From Flavobacteriales bacterium (lineage in GTDB: Bacteria > Bacteroidota > Bacteroidia > Flavobacteriales_F > PHOS-HE28), in assembly GCA_016717225.1 (NCBI GenBank), contig JADKGB010000008.1, forward strand, positions 1 to 24,948: 24,948 nucleotides of DNA, written 5' to 3'. Every line of letters starts with the position of its first letter. Within the stretch, counting starts at the first letter, position 1. Positions 1-10,076 of the stretch are shown here, one piece after another. The position numbers were made by a program, and so were the translations under genes. The notes under the pieces were generated by a model. The model saw only the letters and a program-made list of their open reading frames with translations. It was not told the DNA's origin and searched no databases.

Positions 1-1156
1 GCGAAGAAAGAGACCGAGGCTCTTCAAAAACGCTGAGTATGATGTGGATGGACTCGACTTCAGCGCAAGCGAAAAGTATTCCCGACGTCATGATCACCTG
101 TGGACCGGAGAAAAACGAGGAACGTCCATCCTCGACGACAAGACCAAGCAGCTGTTTGCGAAAATGGAGGCGAAAGTTCCCGGGTTATGAAGTGGGGGTG
201 TGAGCGAGGATGACACGAAACCAAGCACACTATTTGGGTGGGTAGCGACAAGGTGACCGGAAGATCTATTACAACGAGGACGGGTCGGATGAATTCAAAC
301 TCTTATGCGACCGCACGCCTTGGATCGAGAGAACAAAATGGCCGATATGAAGCCGATCCAGCTACACCAGCCGCGATGGGCTCACGATGGGGTTACCTCA
401 CACCTTGCCAAAAGGTCAGCAGCCCGAGAGTCTCCCAGTGGTGATCGAACCGCACGGTGGCCCATGGGCACGTGATGGTTGGGGCTTCAACAATGAGGTG
501 CAATACCTGGCGAACCGAGGCTATACTGTCAAAATGGTTCCGCGGTAACGGGATGGTGGAAACACTGGGAGAGCAACTGAAAGCAGTGGCGCAAGACCAT
601 GCAGAACGATATCAGTGACGGGGTGGAGTGGCTCGTGAAACAGGGCATTGCCATTCCCAAAGCGCGCGTGACGTACACGGCGGCAATATGGCGGCTACGC
701 TACCCTCGCTGGCATCACGTTCACTCCGGAACTTTATAACGCGGTGGATTATGTCAGCGTGAGCAACATGTTCCACGTTCGTGACCACGATCCCGCCGTA
801 TTGGGAGCCGGGTCGCAAGATGTTCTATGAAATGGTGGGCGTACATGCAACGGACAGGACAGTTTGCTGATGCGTGAGGCGTCACCGGTGTTCTTCGCTG
901 ACCGCATCAAGTGCCCGCTATTCGTGGCACAAGGGCGCAACGACCCGCGTGTGAACGTGGATGAAAGCGACCAAATGGTGAAAGCGCTGGAGGCACGCGG
1001 AGTGAAAGTGGAGTACTGGTGAAGGACACCGAAGGCCACGGTTTCCACAACGAAGAGAACCGCTTCGACTTCTACAACGCCATGGAGAAATTCCTGGACC
1101 AACACATCGGTAGCGGCTATAAAGCAGCGGCTGAAGAACCCAGAAAGGCGGCGTGA
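1..1156 (+). pseudogene. S9 family prolyl-oligopeptidase-type peptidase, 3' part, heavily frameshifted
   Basis: This is the C-terminal half of an alpha/beta-hydrolase peptidase of family S9, which cleaves peptides in the periplasm or outside the cell. Successive frames give PVVIEPHGGPWARD (about 440-475), YGGYATLAGIT-like sequence after the nucleophile elbow (about 675-720), the downstream PPYWEPGRKMFYEMVG stretch (about 797-840), QGRNDPRVNVDESDQMV with the acidic residue (about 930-980), and EGHGFHNEENRFDFY with the catalytic His (about 1030-1075). The order matches S9 peptidases of about 650-700 residues, so the start lies outside the window. At least five frame changes break the gene. The nucleophile-serine codon itself is garbled near 675-690. 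I cannot tell a true pseudogene from read errors, though the intact motif order and the terminator just downstream favour errors. Confidence 0.8.
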
Positions 1157-1186
1157 TGCCTTGGTGAAAGGATGATCATCCGCGAG

Positions 1187-1217
1187 CGGCGGTCCGAAAG
1201 GGCCGCCGTTCTTGTTT
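1187..1217 (+). terminator. Rho-independent terminator after the S9 peptidase
   Basis: CGGCGGTCC (1187-1195) pairs with GGGCCGCCG (1200-1208) through nine base pairs, one a U-G wobble, around a GAAA tetraloop. A U-rich tail (TTCTTGTTT) follows. It starts 30 bases after the peptidase stop codon and ends before the DinB-like gene, so it separates the two transcription units. Confidence 0.8.
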
Positions 1218-1256
1218 CCTACCACGATGACCTCTCGCAGCCCGACCTTTGGGCGC

Positions 1257-1760
1257 ATGGAAACATTGCGAAAACAGTTCAACGACGAAAGCCTGCGCCG
1301 CCTGCGAGAGCCAAGAGCGCATCCACTACTGCGTGAAACGGCTCAACGACAAGCAGCTCTGGCATCGCCCGAACGTGAATACGGTCAGTATTGGCAATTT
1401 GGTTCTGCACTTGTGCGGTAACGCGTTGGTCAGTGGGTCAACAGCACCTTGGGCAACCGGCCCGATCATCGCCAGCGCGACAACGAATTCAGCGAATCGG
1501 GACCGATGGATAAGCGCCAACTCCTGGAGAGACTCGATGCCACGCTCTCCTACGCTTACGATGTGATCGCCGGACTGAGTGAAGCCGATCTGCAGCGAAC
1601 TTGGAACGTGCAAGGCTTCACCGAGTCGGGCACAGCGATCGTACTGCATGTGGTAGAACATTTCAGCTACCACACAGGACAGGTCACGCTTCACACCAAG
1701 TTGCTATTGGACATTGACACGGGCTATTACGCCGGTCAGAAGCTGGATGTGACGGAGTGA
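1257..1760 (+). CDS. DinB-superfamily (DUF1572/YfiT-like) protein, two frameshifts
   Basis: The reconstructed product is about 168 residues, normal for small DinB-like four-helix-bundle proteins. Many of these are metal-dependent thiol transferases or damage-inducible proteins of unknown substrate. The reading frame starts at ATG 1257 (METLRKQFNDES). It changes near 1308 to give SQERIHYCVKRLNDKQLW and GNLVLHLCGN, and changes again near 1424 to give QWVNSTLGNRPDHRQRDNEF. It then runs open through HVVEHFSYHTGQ to the stop. The histidines in IHYC, LVLHL and the final HVVEHFSYH block are spaced like the metal ligands of the superfamily. Both breaks look like single-base indels. The specific substrate cannot be read from the sequence. 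It is separated from the upstream peptidase by a terminator and lies 75 bases before a Crp/Fnr gene on the same strand. Confidence 0.8.
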
Positions 1761-1835
1761 TACCATATTGTGCTCAGTCGGGTCCGCAGGGCATCATGAT
1801 CACATGCAGCTTTGACCACATGGTAATTTAGCCCC

Positions 1836-2516
1836 ATGGCCGCATCGCACAGCAAGCTCTGGTACCTGGAACAGGTGGACCTGTTGAAGGGCTTGGATGG
1901 TGAGCACTTGCAGCGCGTTGCCGATCATACCGTCGCGAGTACCGCGCACAAGGACCAATACATCTGGTTTCCTGAGCAGCCCAGTAATGTCATCTTCTTT
2001 TGAAGCGGGGCCGTGTAAAGATCGCCACCATGGGTGAAGATGGTCGGAAGTGATCAAGCGGTACTCTATCCCGGCGAAGTGTTCGGTGAGCTTTCGCTGG
2101 CTGGCGAAGAGAAAAGGCGCGACCATGCGATCGCCTTGGATGACGACGTGGATATCTGCGCCATGAACATCGACGATGTGCAGGCGATGCTGAGTGAAAA
2201 CCCGAATTTGAACATGGCCATTACCCGTATGATCGGGGAACGGACCATTAGCATTGAGCGTCGCTTGGAAGGCATGGTCTTCAAGGACAGCCGCACACGG
2301 ATCATCGACTTCCTGAAAGAAATGGCGAAGAAGCACGGGCAACCCATCGGCCGGGAGACTCTGTTGAAGCACGCCTTGACCCACCAGGACATCGCAGACC
2401 TAACGGCCACGAGCCGTCAAACGGTGACCACGGTACTGAATGAATTGAAAAAACAGGATCAGGTGTACCTGGAACGTGGCAAACTGCTGATCCGCGACCT
2501 CGATCGCCTTCGCTGA
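1836..2516 (+). CDS. Crp/Fnr-family transcriptional regulator, frameshifted
   Basis: This is a cytoplasmic DNA-binding regulator of about 227 residues when repaired. ATG 1836 opens a cyclic-nucleotide-binding-like domain (LWYLEQVDLLKGL ... IWFPEQPSNVIFF). The frame is lost at the apparent TGA at 2001-2003, continues as KRGRVKIATMGEDG in the next frame, and shifts again near 2045-2057 into YPGEVFGELSLAG. That last block is the conserved phosphate-binding-cassette region (PGExFGE) of the effector domain. The C-terminal winged helix is intact, with HQDIADLTATSRQTVTTVLNEL as the recognition helix-turn-helix. There are no cysteine clusters of the FNR iron-sulfur type in the readable parts. The effector and targets are unknown. 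The stop codon overlaps the start of the next gene, so the two are probably co-translated. Confidence 0.88.
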
Positions 2517-2731
2517 TGTGGACCGTTTACGTGCGCGATCATTGCCATGATTGTGATCGAGTGCTGGCGTGGTTGGATGAGCACGGAATTGCCTACGAAA
2601 CGAAGGATATCGATCGGTCAGGGGGAACAACTTCCCAGCGATTTTTCATAGCCCCTGCCCTGTGTCGCGGCACCGAATTGGTCGCATATGGTATCGACAT
2701 CATTTCCTACTTCGAGGGCAACGCCCGGTGA
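2516..2731 (+). CDS. Glutaredoxin-like thioredoxin-fold protein
   Basis: This is a 71-residue protein with an N-terminal beta strand followed by a C-x-x-C redox motif (HCHDC, Cys10 and Cys13). Helix and strand pieces (VLAWLDEHGIAYETKDID) follow, typical of the glutaredoxin fold. The C-terminus GYGIDIISYFEG resembles the last helix of this family, after a degenerate loop where a cis-proline is expected (IAPAL). It is slightly short for a glutaredoxin (about 80 residues). ATG 2516 shares its A with the TGA of the upstream Crp/Fnr gene (TGATG), which points to translational coupling and a regulator/redox pair. It is a likely cytosolic thiol-disulfide oxidoreductase or a redox partner. No partner protein can be named. 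The 150 bases after it contain no gene I can support. Confidence 0.72.
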   Translation: MWTVYVRDHCHDCDRVLAWLDEHGIAYETKDIDRSGGTTSQRFFIAPALCRGTELVAYGIDIISYFEGNAR

Positions 2732-2880
2732 ACCAACGGCAAGGCAACGTTGAACGCCTTCGTAACGTCCAGTTCACGTATGTCTCCAAGAACCTCGAAC
2801 AAGTTGAACCGAACCATATGGTTTTCAGTGTGTTCTACACCTAACGTTCGATTAACTTGCCCCACTTGATCATAGCAGGC

Positions 2881-5629
2881 ATGAAGCATGTGAAGTTCGT
2901 TTTCCTCGGAGTGGGTCTTTCCTTCGTGAGCGGGGCTACGGCCCAAGTGGTGCTCAATGAGGTTTGTGTTTCTAACCTGAATGGCCTCACAGTAACCAAC
3001 CCCATTGATGGTTCTGCTGAGCAGGAAGACTGGGTAGAACTGTTCAATACCACTGGTGCCGCTGTGAACATCGCTGGGTGGTACCTGAGCGATGATCCTG
3101 TTCTACCGAACAAATGGGCCTTTCCAGCAGGTGCAAGCGTTCCCGCCAACGGAAGGCTCGTAGTGTTGTGCTCCGCTTGGAACGGCTTCTTCGGCGGTTA
3201 TTATTCCACGAATTTCAAGCTGAACCAAACCTCCGCGGACCAGGTCATTTTGAGCGACGGCAGCGCAACCCCCGTTGATAGCTACCAACTGAACCTGCGA
3301 ACCATGGTCGATCAAAGTCGCGGTCGTGTGCCCGATGGATCGGGAAGTTGGTCGTTGATCGCTACTCCTACCCCTGGCGCTGCTAACGGTGCGGCACTTC
3401 CCGAATATGTCGACCGCCCGGTGATCACCCCTGCGGCCGGTTTCTATACTGGTGCTCAATCCGTTACGATCACCGGCCCTGCGGGTGCCACCATTCGGTA
3501 TACAGTGAACGGCAACAAGCCGACGGTCACTTCCACTGCTTACAGTGGGCCTATCAATGTTGCCGCGAATACCGTGGTGCGCGCGGCATGCTTTAGCGCG
3601 ACGCCAGGAGTGCCTGCCAGCTTTATTGAAACAAACTCATATTTCATCAACAGTCCACATACCATCGCCGTGCTCAGCGTTTCGGATGACGAATTGCCCA
3701 CGTTGCTCAGCGGCACCCAGATAGAACCACTTGGCTCCTTCGAGTATTTCGGTCCGGATGGTTTGCTGCGTGATGAGGCCACCGGCCATTTCAATGAGCA
3801 TGGGCAGGATAGCTGGGCCTACGATCAGCGTGGCTTCGATTACATCGTGCGCGATCAAACCGGATACAACGACGCCATAAACTACCCTGTTTTCAGGGGA
3901 AAGGACCGTCAGAAGTATCAGCGACTCATCATCAAGGCACTTGCAGGCGACAACTGCCCTTTCGGTCCCGGCCAACCAGCCCACATCCGCGATCCGTATG
4001 TGCAAGCACTCAGCCAACTAGGCGATCTGCATTTGGATGAACGCAGCTACGAACCCTGCGTGCTGTACGTGAACGGCCAATACTGGGGGGTGTACGACAT
4101 GCGTGAGAAAGTGGACGACGCGGATTTCACCAAGAAATATTACGATCAGGGATGCGAACAACATCTATATGATCAAGACCTGGGGAGGTACTTGGAACGA
4201 GTATGGAGGAGCAGCTGCATCAACGGATTGGAATGCTTTGCTCAACTACATCAACACCAATGATATGGGCGATGCCGCTGCTTTTGCCTATGTGGATGCT
4301 CGTTACAACTGGAAAAGTTTGATCGACTATTTCTGCTTGAACAGCTATGTGGTATGCGCCGATTGGCTGAACTGGAACACCATCTGGTGGAAGGGTTTGG
4401 ATCCTGCTGGGGACCACAAGAAGTGGGGCTATGCACTGTGGGACGAAGACGCCACATTCGGGCACTACGGCAACTTTACGGGGATCCTGGATCAATCCGT
4501 TAACGCGGATCCATGTACCGTGGAAGACCTTGGTGATCCCGGTGGGCAAGGCCATACCGTGATGCGCAAGCTGATCGACGAGAATGAAATGATCCACAAC
4601 TATTATGTGAACCGCTATATCGACCTGGGAAATACCGTGTTCAGTTGCGATAACATGAACCATTTGATGGACAGCCTGCTCACCATGGTAACCCCGGAGA
4701 TGCCCGCCCAATGCGCCCGTTGGGGTACCAGCATGGCCACATGGCAGGCCAATGTGCAAGTGCTGCGCAACTTCATTGATGGCCGCTGCATTACCACCCA
4801 GCAAGGTCTCATTGATTGTTACGACCTCGAAGGGCCGTTCAACGTAACCTTTCAAGTGGAGCCCCCGCTTACCGGCACCATCAGTATCAATTCCATCACC
4901 CCGCCCGTATATCCGTTCACCGGTGTTTATTATGGTGGCATTACTACCGGCCTTGTTGCCCAAGGTGTGGATGGCAATGCCTTCGACCACTGGGAACTTA
5001 ACAACCATGTGCTTTCACCCAGCGAGTTGGATTCGATCGTCACGCTTGAATTCACAACCACCGATACCATCACTGCCTTTTTCAAACCCCCGATCCAATA
5101 CGAGGTTGTGCTTCTTACCGACCCCCCGAATACCGCCACGATCCGTTTCGACGGTCAGAGCTACACCTCCTTCCCTGCTATCGCGAGCGTAGGGGAAGAC
5201 ATTCCCATCGATGTTAGTGTTGAACCGAACATGTTCTATGACTTCCTGTATTGGGAGATCAAGAACAACCTGCCCAACACCAACGACAGCACCAAGCGTG
5301 ATTTCAATGTTCGCTTCTTCGAGCCGGACACGATCATCGCTTACTTGAAGCCACAGGAATACGCGTTCTGGTCATCCAATGCGTTCTCGCCGAATGGAGA
5401 TGGCATCAACGACACATGGCAGCCCTGGGGTAATGTGATAGACCCGGATGAATTCGAACTGGAAGTGTACGATCGTTGGGGCCAAGTATTGTACCGCAGC
5501 AACGAACCGAATGTGGGATGGGATGGCAGCTCGGCACCAGTGGGTGTCTATGCGTTCCGCGTTCATCTCCGCGAGGGCATCACACATGACCAGCACCAAA
5601 TGGCTGGGCACGTGACCTTGATCCGGTAG
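2881..5629 (+). CDS. Secreted lamin-tail/CotH-kinase-family protein with T9SS type B sorting domain, one frameshift
   Basis: About 915 residues once a one-base loss near 4150 is repaired. ATG 2881 gives a clean signal peptide (MKHVKFVFLGVGLSF ... ATAQ); the TTG at 2857 would only prepend non-signal residues. The order is: a lamin-tail domain (VVLNEVCVSNLNG to TPTPGAANG, about residues 20-175), a chitobiase-like beta-sandwich (ITPAAGFYTGAQSVTIT ... IRYTVNGNKPT), and a CotH region (FRGKDRQKYQRLIIKA, LYVNGQYWGVYDMREK, KWGYALWDEDATFG). Two beta-rich repeats follow, containing FQVEPPLTG and DVSVEPNMF. Last comes the gliding-motility-associated C-terminal domain (NAFSPNGDGINDTW ... VYDRWGQVLYRS ... 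VGVYAFRV). The sorting domain sends it through the type IX system to the cell surface or medium. CotH folds are atypical kinases in spores, but the role of secreted bacterial members is unclear. A hairpin follows the stop. Confidence 0.88.
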
Positions 5630-5674
5630 CGAAACCGCATTCTTCGTCCTGAACAATTATCAGGCGAACACATT

Positions 5675-5702
5675 GGAGGGCCGGCGCATGCGTCGGCCCT
5701 CC
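5675..5702 (+). terminator. Strong hairpin between the CotH gene and scoA
   Basis: GGAGGGCCG (5675-5683) is perfectly complementary to CGGCCCTCC (5694-5702). The ten-base interior contains the palindrome CGCATGCG, so the stem can be extended. It lies 45 bases after the CotH stop and 24 bases before the scoA ATG. No U-run follows, so it may be a weak terminator, a 3'-end stabiliser or an attenuation structure for the sco operon. Confidence 0.5.
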
Positions 5703-5726
5703 TACATTCGTCGCAACCCTGTGAAC

Positions 5727-6423
5727 ATGAACAAAACAGTCCTCAACGCCGATGTTGCGCTCGAAGGGATCCGTGACGGCATGACCTTGATGGTGGGCGG
5801 CTTCGGCCTGTGCGGTATTCCGGAGAACAGCATTTCAGCGTTGGTGCGCAAAGGCGTTAAAGACCTCACCTGCATCAGCAACAATGCCGGTGTGGACGAC
5901 TTTGGCCTTGGCCTATTGTTGAAGACCCGGCATCAAGAAAATGATCAGCAGCTATGTTGGCGAGAACGAAGAGTTCGAACGGCAGATGCTCAGTGGCGAA
6001 TTGGAAGTGGACCTTGTTCCGCAAGGCACCTTGGCTGAACGCTGCCGCGCTGGTGGCTCGGGCATTCCGGCCTTTTTTACACCAGCAGGATACGGGACCG
6101 AGGTGGCCATTGGCAAGGAAGTCCGCGAATTCGGCGGTAAGATGTACGTGATGGAGAACTGGCTGCGCGCCGACTTCAGTTTTGTAAAAGCCTGGAAAGG
6201 GGATGCACATGGCAACCTTGTGTACCGCACAACAGCCCGCAACTTCAACCCCATGATGGCCATGGCGGGAACCATCACGGTGGCCGAAGTGGAAGAGTTC
6301 GTTGCCCCCGGCGAATTGGATCCCGACCAGATCCATACACCGGGCATTTTCGTGCATCGCATCTTTCAAGGGAGCAATTACGAAAAGCGGATCGAGCAGC
6401 GTACGGTGCGAAAACGGGGCTAA
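5727..6423 (+). CDS. scoA: 3-oxoacid CoA-transferase subunit A (one frameshift)
   Basis: This is the alpha subunit of succinyl-CoA:3-ketoacid (acetoacetate) CoA-transferase. It moves CoA between acyl-CoA and a 3-oxoacid in the cytoplasm, in ketone-body or butanoate metabolism. ATG 5727 gives MNKTVLNADVALEGIRDGM, then the glycine-rich GGFGLCGIPE signature and CISNNAGVDDFGLGLLL. One base is missing near 5931, so the frame changes before MISSYVGENEEFERQ. The rest is intact: LVPQGTLAERCRAGG, GIPAFFTPAGYGTEV and AEVEEFVAPGELDPDQIHTPG. Repaired length is about 232 residues, as in the family. The beta subunit is not next to it as usual. It sits 3.65 kb downstream, after two membrane-protein genes, the first of which starts 12 bases after this stop. 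Confidence 0.92.
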
Positions 6424-6435
6424 GGCCGTCTCAAC

Positions 6436-8217
6436 ATGGGTCGTACCGATCGTCTCGTCTTCTTGGTACTCGCCTGTAGCGCGTGGGGATACGTGATCGC
6501 GAGGGCATTTCTTGTTCCAGTGGTTCACGACGAAGCGAACGTGTTCTACATGTTCACGCTTACAGGGGACTTCATTCCGTTCGTAACAAAATGGGATGCG
6601 GCCAACCACTTCGTATTTGACGCACTCGCTCAGGTCAGCTACTTCTTTTTCGGCCAAAGCCTGGTGGCCTTGCGCATGTGGAGCGTGCTTTCATTCGTAC
6701 TGTATGCCTGGTACCTCTGGCGCTGTGGAGTGTGGTTCCGTTCCACCTTCATCCGCTGGTGTGCATGGGCAGGCTTACTGTGTGTACCGTTCATGATCGA
6801 GTTCTTCTCGTTGGCTCGCGGTTATGGGTTGGGTCTGGGGTTTTTAACGATGGCTTTGTACCATCTCGTGGCATTCGCCAAGACACGAGGAATTGGTGAT
6901 CTGGTCCCAACCCTTTCCGCTATGGCACTAGCTTGCTGGTCCACACTTTCTATGCTCATGGTCTGGAGCGGCGTGCTGGCGTTCGTGACCGGTTCGATCC
7001 TGCTCGATCGATCAGCTGAACCGAAAGCACGCCCGATCGGAATCATTGCGCTTTTAGGGGCATTGCCGTGGGCGTTGGCTGTTCTGTTCGCCTTCGAATT
7101 AAAGGATCATGATGCGCTCTATGCTGGCACAGATAGGGGATATATCTCAGGAACGATCGCTTCTCTTTCCGGAGAAGTGTGCGGTTGGTGGGACGCCCCC
7201 GGACTCGTAGTTATTGGGGTTGTGGTATTAGCGGCTGCGGGTCTTACTGCAGGTCGACATCTTACCAATGGTCAACGTCCGCAGCAGCAGGCCTTGGTTC
7301 TGTTGTTCGGGGTATTGGTCTTTGATGCCCTGCTGCAATCACTTACCCAAGCGATCTTGGGATCACATTTGCCTACGGACAGAGCAGCTCTGTTCCTCTT
7401 GCCTCCGTCCATTCTCGTTTCAGCCTTGAGTTTGGATGCGATCAGCATGCGCTTCAGTTGGGGGCAATCATTAGCGGCATTCCTTCTCCTGCTTCCGTTC
7501 CGAGAGATCCAAAGAGCGAATGTGGACCACGCTACTTTCTGGCGAGATCAAATGATACCGTCAGAGTTCTACCACATAATTGCAGAACGCCAACAAGCAA
7601 GTGATCGCTTGTTGCTGGTTGGCGCTCAACCGTTCCAGGCGAAATCCACATGGACGTTCGGAATGCACCAGCACGGTGTTCAATTGAACGAGTTGGACCC
7701 GTTGGACTTCCCGCAACCGAATTGCGATCTGATGATGATCGACACTACGACACACAGCCCACCGCCCGGATTCCGTGTGATCGCTCGGGGAGCGAGCGGG
7801 GTAATCAACCTGATAGAACGAGAAACACCCCTACGCACACGTCTACTGATAGACTCAGCCATGTCCATCCCTATGAGCACGGATGAGTTCCGGATGGTCT
7901 GGAATGCTGACGCGGCACCCTACCAAGGAAAAGATCTGGTTCTTGAATTCAGAGCTTGGATCAATGCGCCCCGGCACCTCACAAAGGCCATGATCTTCGC
8001 CTTGGTGGAAGAAGACGGCGGCACCAGATCATGTGACCGCCAAATTTCGATCGATGATCAACGTGGTGCCATGGAGGAGGGCCCATTCGCGATCGCCCTG
8101 CACCTTCCACGTCTTGGCAACCAAGCACGCCGCGTTCAACTTGGTCTCTACGCGCCGGAATGGCGGCCGTTCGCGTTGGACAGCGCGCGGATCAGGGTGC
8201 GAGAGATCATCCTATGA
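6436..8217 (+). CDS. Polytopic GT-C-like membrane protein A (VHDE/WDAANHF motif)
   Basis: This 593-residue protein has roughly ten hydrophobic segments from residue 7 to about 350 and a non-membrane, beta-rich C-terminal tail of about 220 residues. After the first helix comes VPVVHDEANVFYMF, then WDAANHFVFDAL and a further helix. An acidic pair in the first extracytoplasmic loop is characteristic of GT-C glycosyltransferases, which use polyprenyl-phosphate sugars outside the membrane. FFSLARGYG follows the fourth helix. I do not recognise a named family, so enzyme activity is inferred from topology and the HDE loop only. The start codon is 12 bases after scoA, and the stop overlaps the next gene's start by four bases (ATGA), a sign of co-translation. 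The next gene is a clear paralog. The gene is frameshift-free, unlike most in this window. Confidence 0.75.
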   Translation: MGRTDRLVFLVLACSAWGYVIARAFLVPVVHDEANVFYMFTLTGDFIPFVTKWDAANHFVFDALAQVSYFFFGQSLVALRMWSVLSFVLYAWYLWRCGVWFRSTFIRWCAWAGLLCVPFMIEFFSLARGYGLGLGFLTMALYHLVAFAKTRGIGDLVPTLSAMALACWSTLSMLMVWSGVLAFVTGSILLDRSAEPKARPIGIIALLGALPWALAVLFAFELKDHDALYAGTDRGYISGTIASLSGEVCGWWDAPGLVVIGVVVLAAAGLTAGRHLTNGQRPQQQALVLLFGVLVFDALLQSLTQAILGSHLPTDRAALFLLPPSILVSALSLDAISMRFSWGQSLAAFLLLLPFREIQRANVDHATFWRDQMIPSEFYHIIAERQQASDRLLLVGAQPFQAKSTWTFGMHQHGVQLNELDPLDFPQPNCDLMMIDTTTHSPPPGFRVIARGASGVINLIERETPLRTRLLIDSAMSIPMSTDEFRMVWNADAAPYQGKDLVLEFRAWINAPRHLTKAMIFALVEEDGGTRSCDRQISIDDQRGAMEEGPFAIALHLPRLGNQARRVQLGLYAPEWRPFALDSARIRVREIIL

Positions 8218-10021
8218 GTCTTACACAAAGGCAACGCTCGAAACCCGATATCGGGAGCGATCTGCTGGCCCTGATCGCATTTGCCACGTGCATTTTCGTG
8301 TATGTCGTTCTCCGGGCAACCCTGGTTCCGATCGTTCACGACGAATCCGCAAGCTTGGTTTGGTTCGTGCGCCCCGGAGAGTGGTTGCCCTATCGAGCAC
8401 ATTGGGACGCGAACAACCATTTTCTCAGCACCGGCATCGCGGTGTTCATGTGCAAGTTGTTCGGCGAACAGAATTTGGTAGTGCGTTCAGGATCCGTATT
8501 CGCCTTCGCGCTCTATGCATGGGGCGCATGGCGCATGGGTGAACATGTGCGCGACAGGTTGGTACGTTGGTGCCTGTGGTGCGCTTTGCTGCTGTGCCCC
8601 TTCTTGCTTGACTTCTTTTCGCTATTCAGAGGCTATGCGATCGAAATGGCTGGCTGGCTTGTGGCGATCGACGCAGTGATACGCTACTCTTCGTCACACG
8701 CTTCGAAGCACTTGCTCACTGGACTGCTCGGCTTGGTGTTGGCGAACGCGGCGATCGTTGCGCTGGTACCCGCATGGGGCATCGTTCTACTGTTGCTCGT
8801 GCTATTGCTCATCACTCATTGGAAACATCTCAGCAACACCCAACGCACGCAACAATGTGTCGCGATGATCACGCTCGGCCTACTGCCGATGTGGTATGCA
8901 GCGCGCATTGCCCTCGAGTTGAAGCACCAAGGCCTGCTCTACTACGGAAGTACCGATGGTTTCTTCGCCGTAACCGTTTCCACACTATGCCAATACGTTT
9001 TGGGGTCTACCCATGTGCTCATCGTGGCATCTGTTACAGGCATCATCTGCGTCTCCACCATCATCAACTTGGTGCAGGCGAAGCAGACGAAAAATTGGAC
9101 TTCTGCTGCGATGATCATTTGCATTTTGTTGTGGGCAGATGTGATCATGCGTATCGCAATGGCAGCAATGCTCGGGGTGAACTTCCCCGAAGATCGCGCA
9201 GGGATCCACTTCGTTCCGTTGGTGCTTTTGTGCGTTGCGTTCACGGCCGACAATCTTGCCCAGCAACGGGCGCTTTGGCGCTGGGCTTCCGTGATCCTGT
9301 TGGCGTTACCTGTTCGCACGATCATCACGGCCAACCTGGACCACACGTTGCTCTGGCCCGAACAGTCGGTGCCCTTGCGTTTTGTCGATCGCGTCCTTGC
9401 ATTGCAAGCCGCCTCCGCTCGGCCGCTCGTGATAGGCGGGCACCACCAGCTCGCGCTTGCCTGGCCAATGAACGCTTCGCTGCATGGCGTTTCCGTTCCG
9501 TCTTTGCAAACAACCCGTTTCCCGGAAGGTGATCACGACCTGCGGATCGTGGACAGCCGATTCCTGCTCAAAGCATCGATCGGGTTCCATGCGATCGATA
9601 GTTCGCGAGGCCCAGGCTTATGGTTGCTGCAACGCAACACCCCATTGATCATCTCACCCGTTTCGAACTTCCACACTCCTGCGCGGATCGGCACCGACGC
9701 TTTCATAGAGCTGGCCCAACTCCCGGATCCGCTGATCCGCTCGGAAAAACTGATGATCGATCTGCGCATGACGCTCGGAACCGATCATGTTTCGCCCGAC
9801 GTGCTGTTGGTGGTGGAAGTCTCGGACAGCGCTGGTACGAAGCTGCTTTACGATGCTGTTCAAGTGGCTGTTCTGCAGCGAATTTCCGGGGGCGCTGGTA
9901 TTTACAAGAACGCTTCCTGCATTACCCCTTGGCCACGCGTGCGGTGTTTTACGCCTACAACCCGCGAAAAGAACAACTATCCCTTGGCGCGGCCACCACG
10001 TCGGTTTCCCTTGTGCGCTGA
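8214..10021 (+). CDS. Polytopic GT-C-like membrane protein B, tandem paralog of A (one frameshift)
   Basis: This is a homolog of the preceding protein with the same order of motifs: VPIVHDESASLVWF in the first extracytoplasmic loop, AHWDANNHFLSTG, FFSLFRGYAIEMAG, about ten membrane segments, and a beta-rich tail with LMIDLRMTL and LLVVEVSDSAGTK. Repaired length is about 602 residues, against 593 for its neighbour. ATG 8214 overlaps the upstream TGA. An indel near 9885 changes the frame; the true C-terminus is RWYLQERFLHYPLATRAVFYAYNP ending at TGA 10019-10021. Without that correction the frame runs on into scoB and makes a false 857-residue fusion. Its role is inferred to be transfer of a lipid-linked sugar in the periplasm. 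The substrate is unknown. Tandem duplication with fast divergence suggests different acceptors or sugars. Confidence 0.75.
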
Positions 10022-10076
10022 TCCCGTGGGAACAATTCCCGAAATTCACCAACTCAGGCCCTTCAACATTTCGATC

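Noticed and set aside
749..1282. 177-codon minus-strand open frame
   Set aside because: It is antisense to the S9 peptidase fragment, where the plus strand has conserved catalytic motifs.
4220..5008. 262-codon open frame on the minus strand
   Set aside because: It lies entirely antisense to the CotH coding frame, has no domain or signal, and follows from codon bias on the opposite strand.
5875..6657. 260-codon minus-strand open frame across scoA and the start of membrane protein A
   Set aside because: It is antisense to two well-supported genes and shows no recognisable family.
8774..9532. 252-codon plus-strand open frame in the second frame
   Set aside because: It is inside membrane protein B, whose frame carries clear transmembrane segments and homology to its paralog; this one is rich in Arg, His and Cys without pattern.
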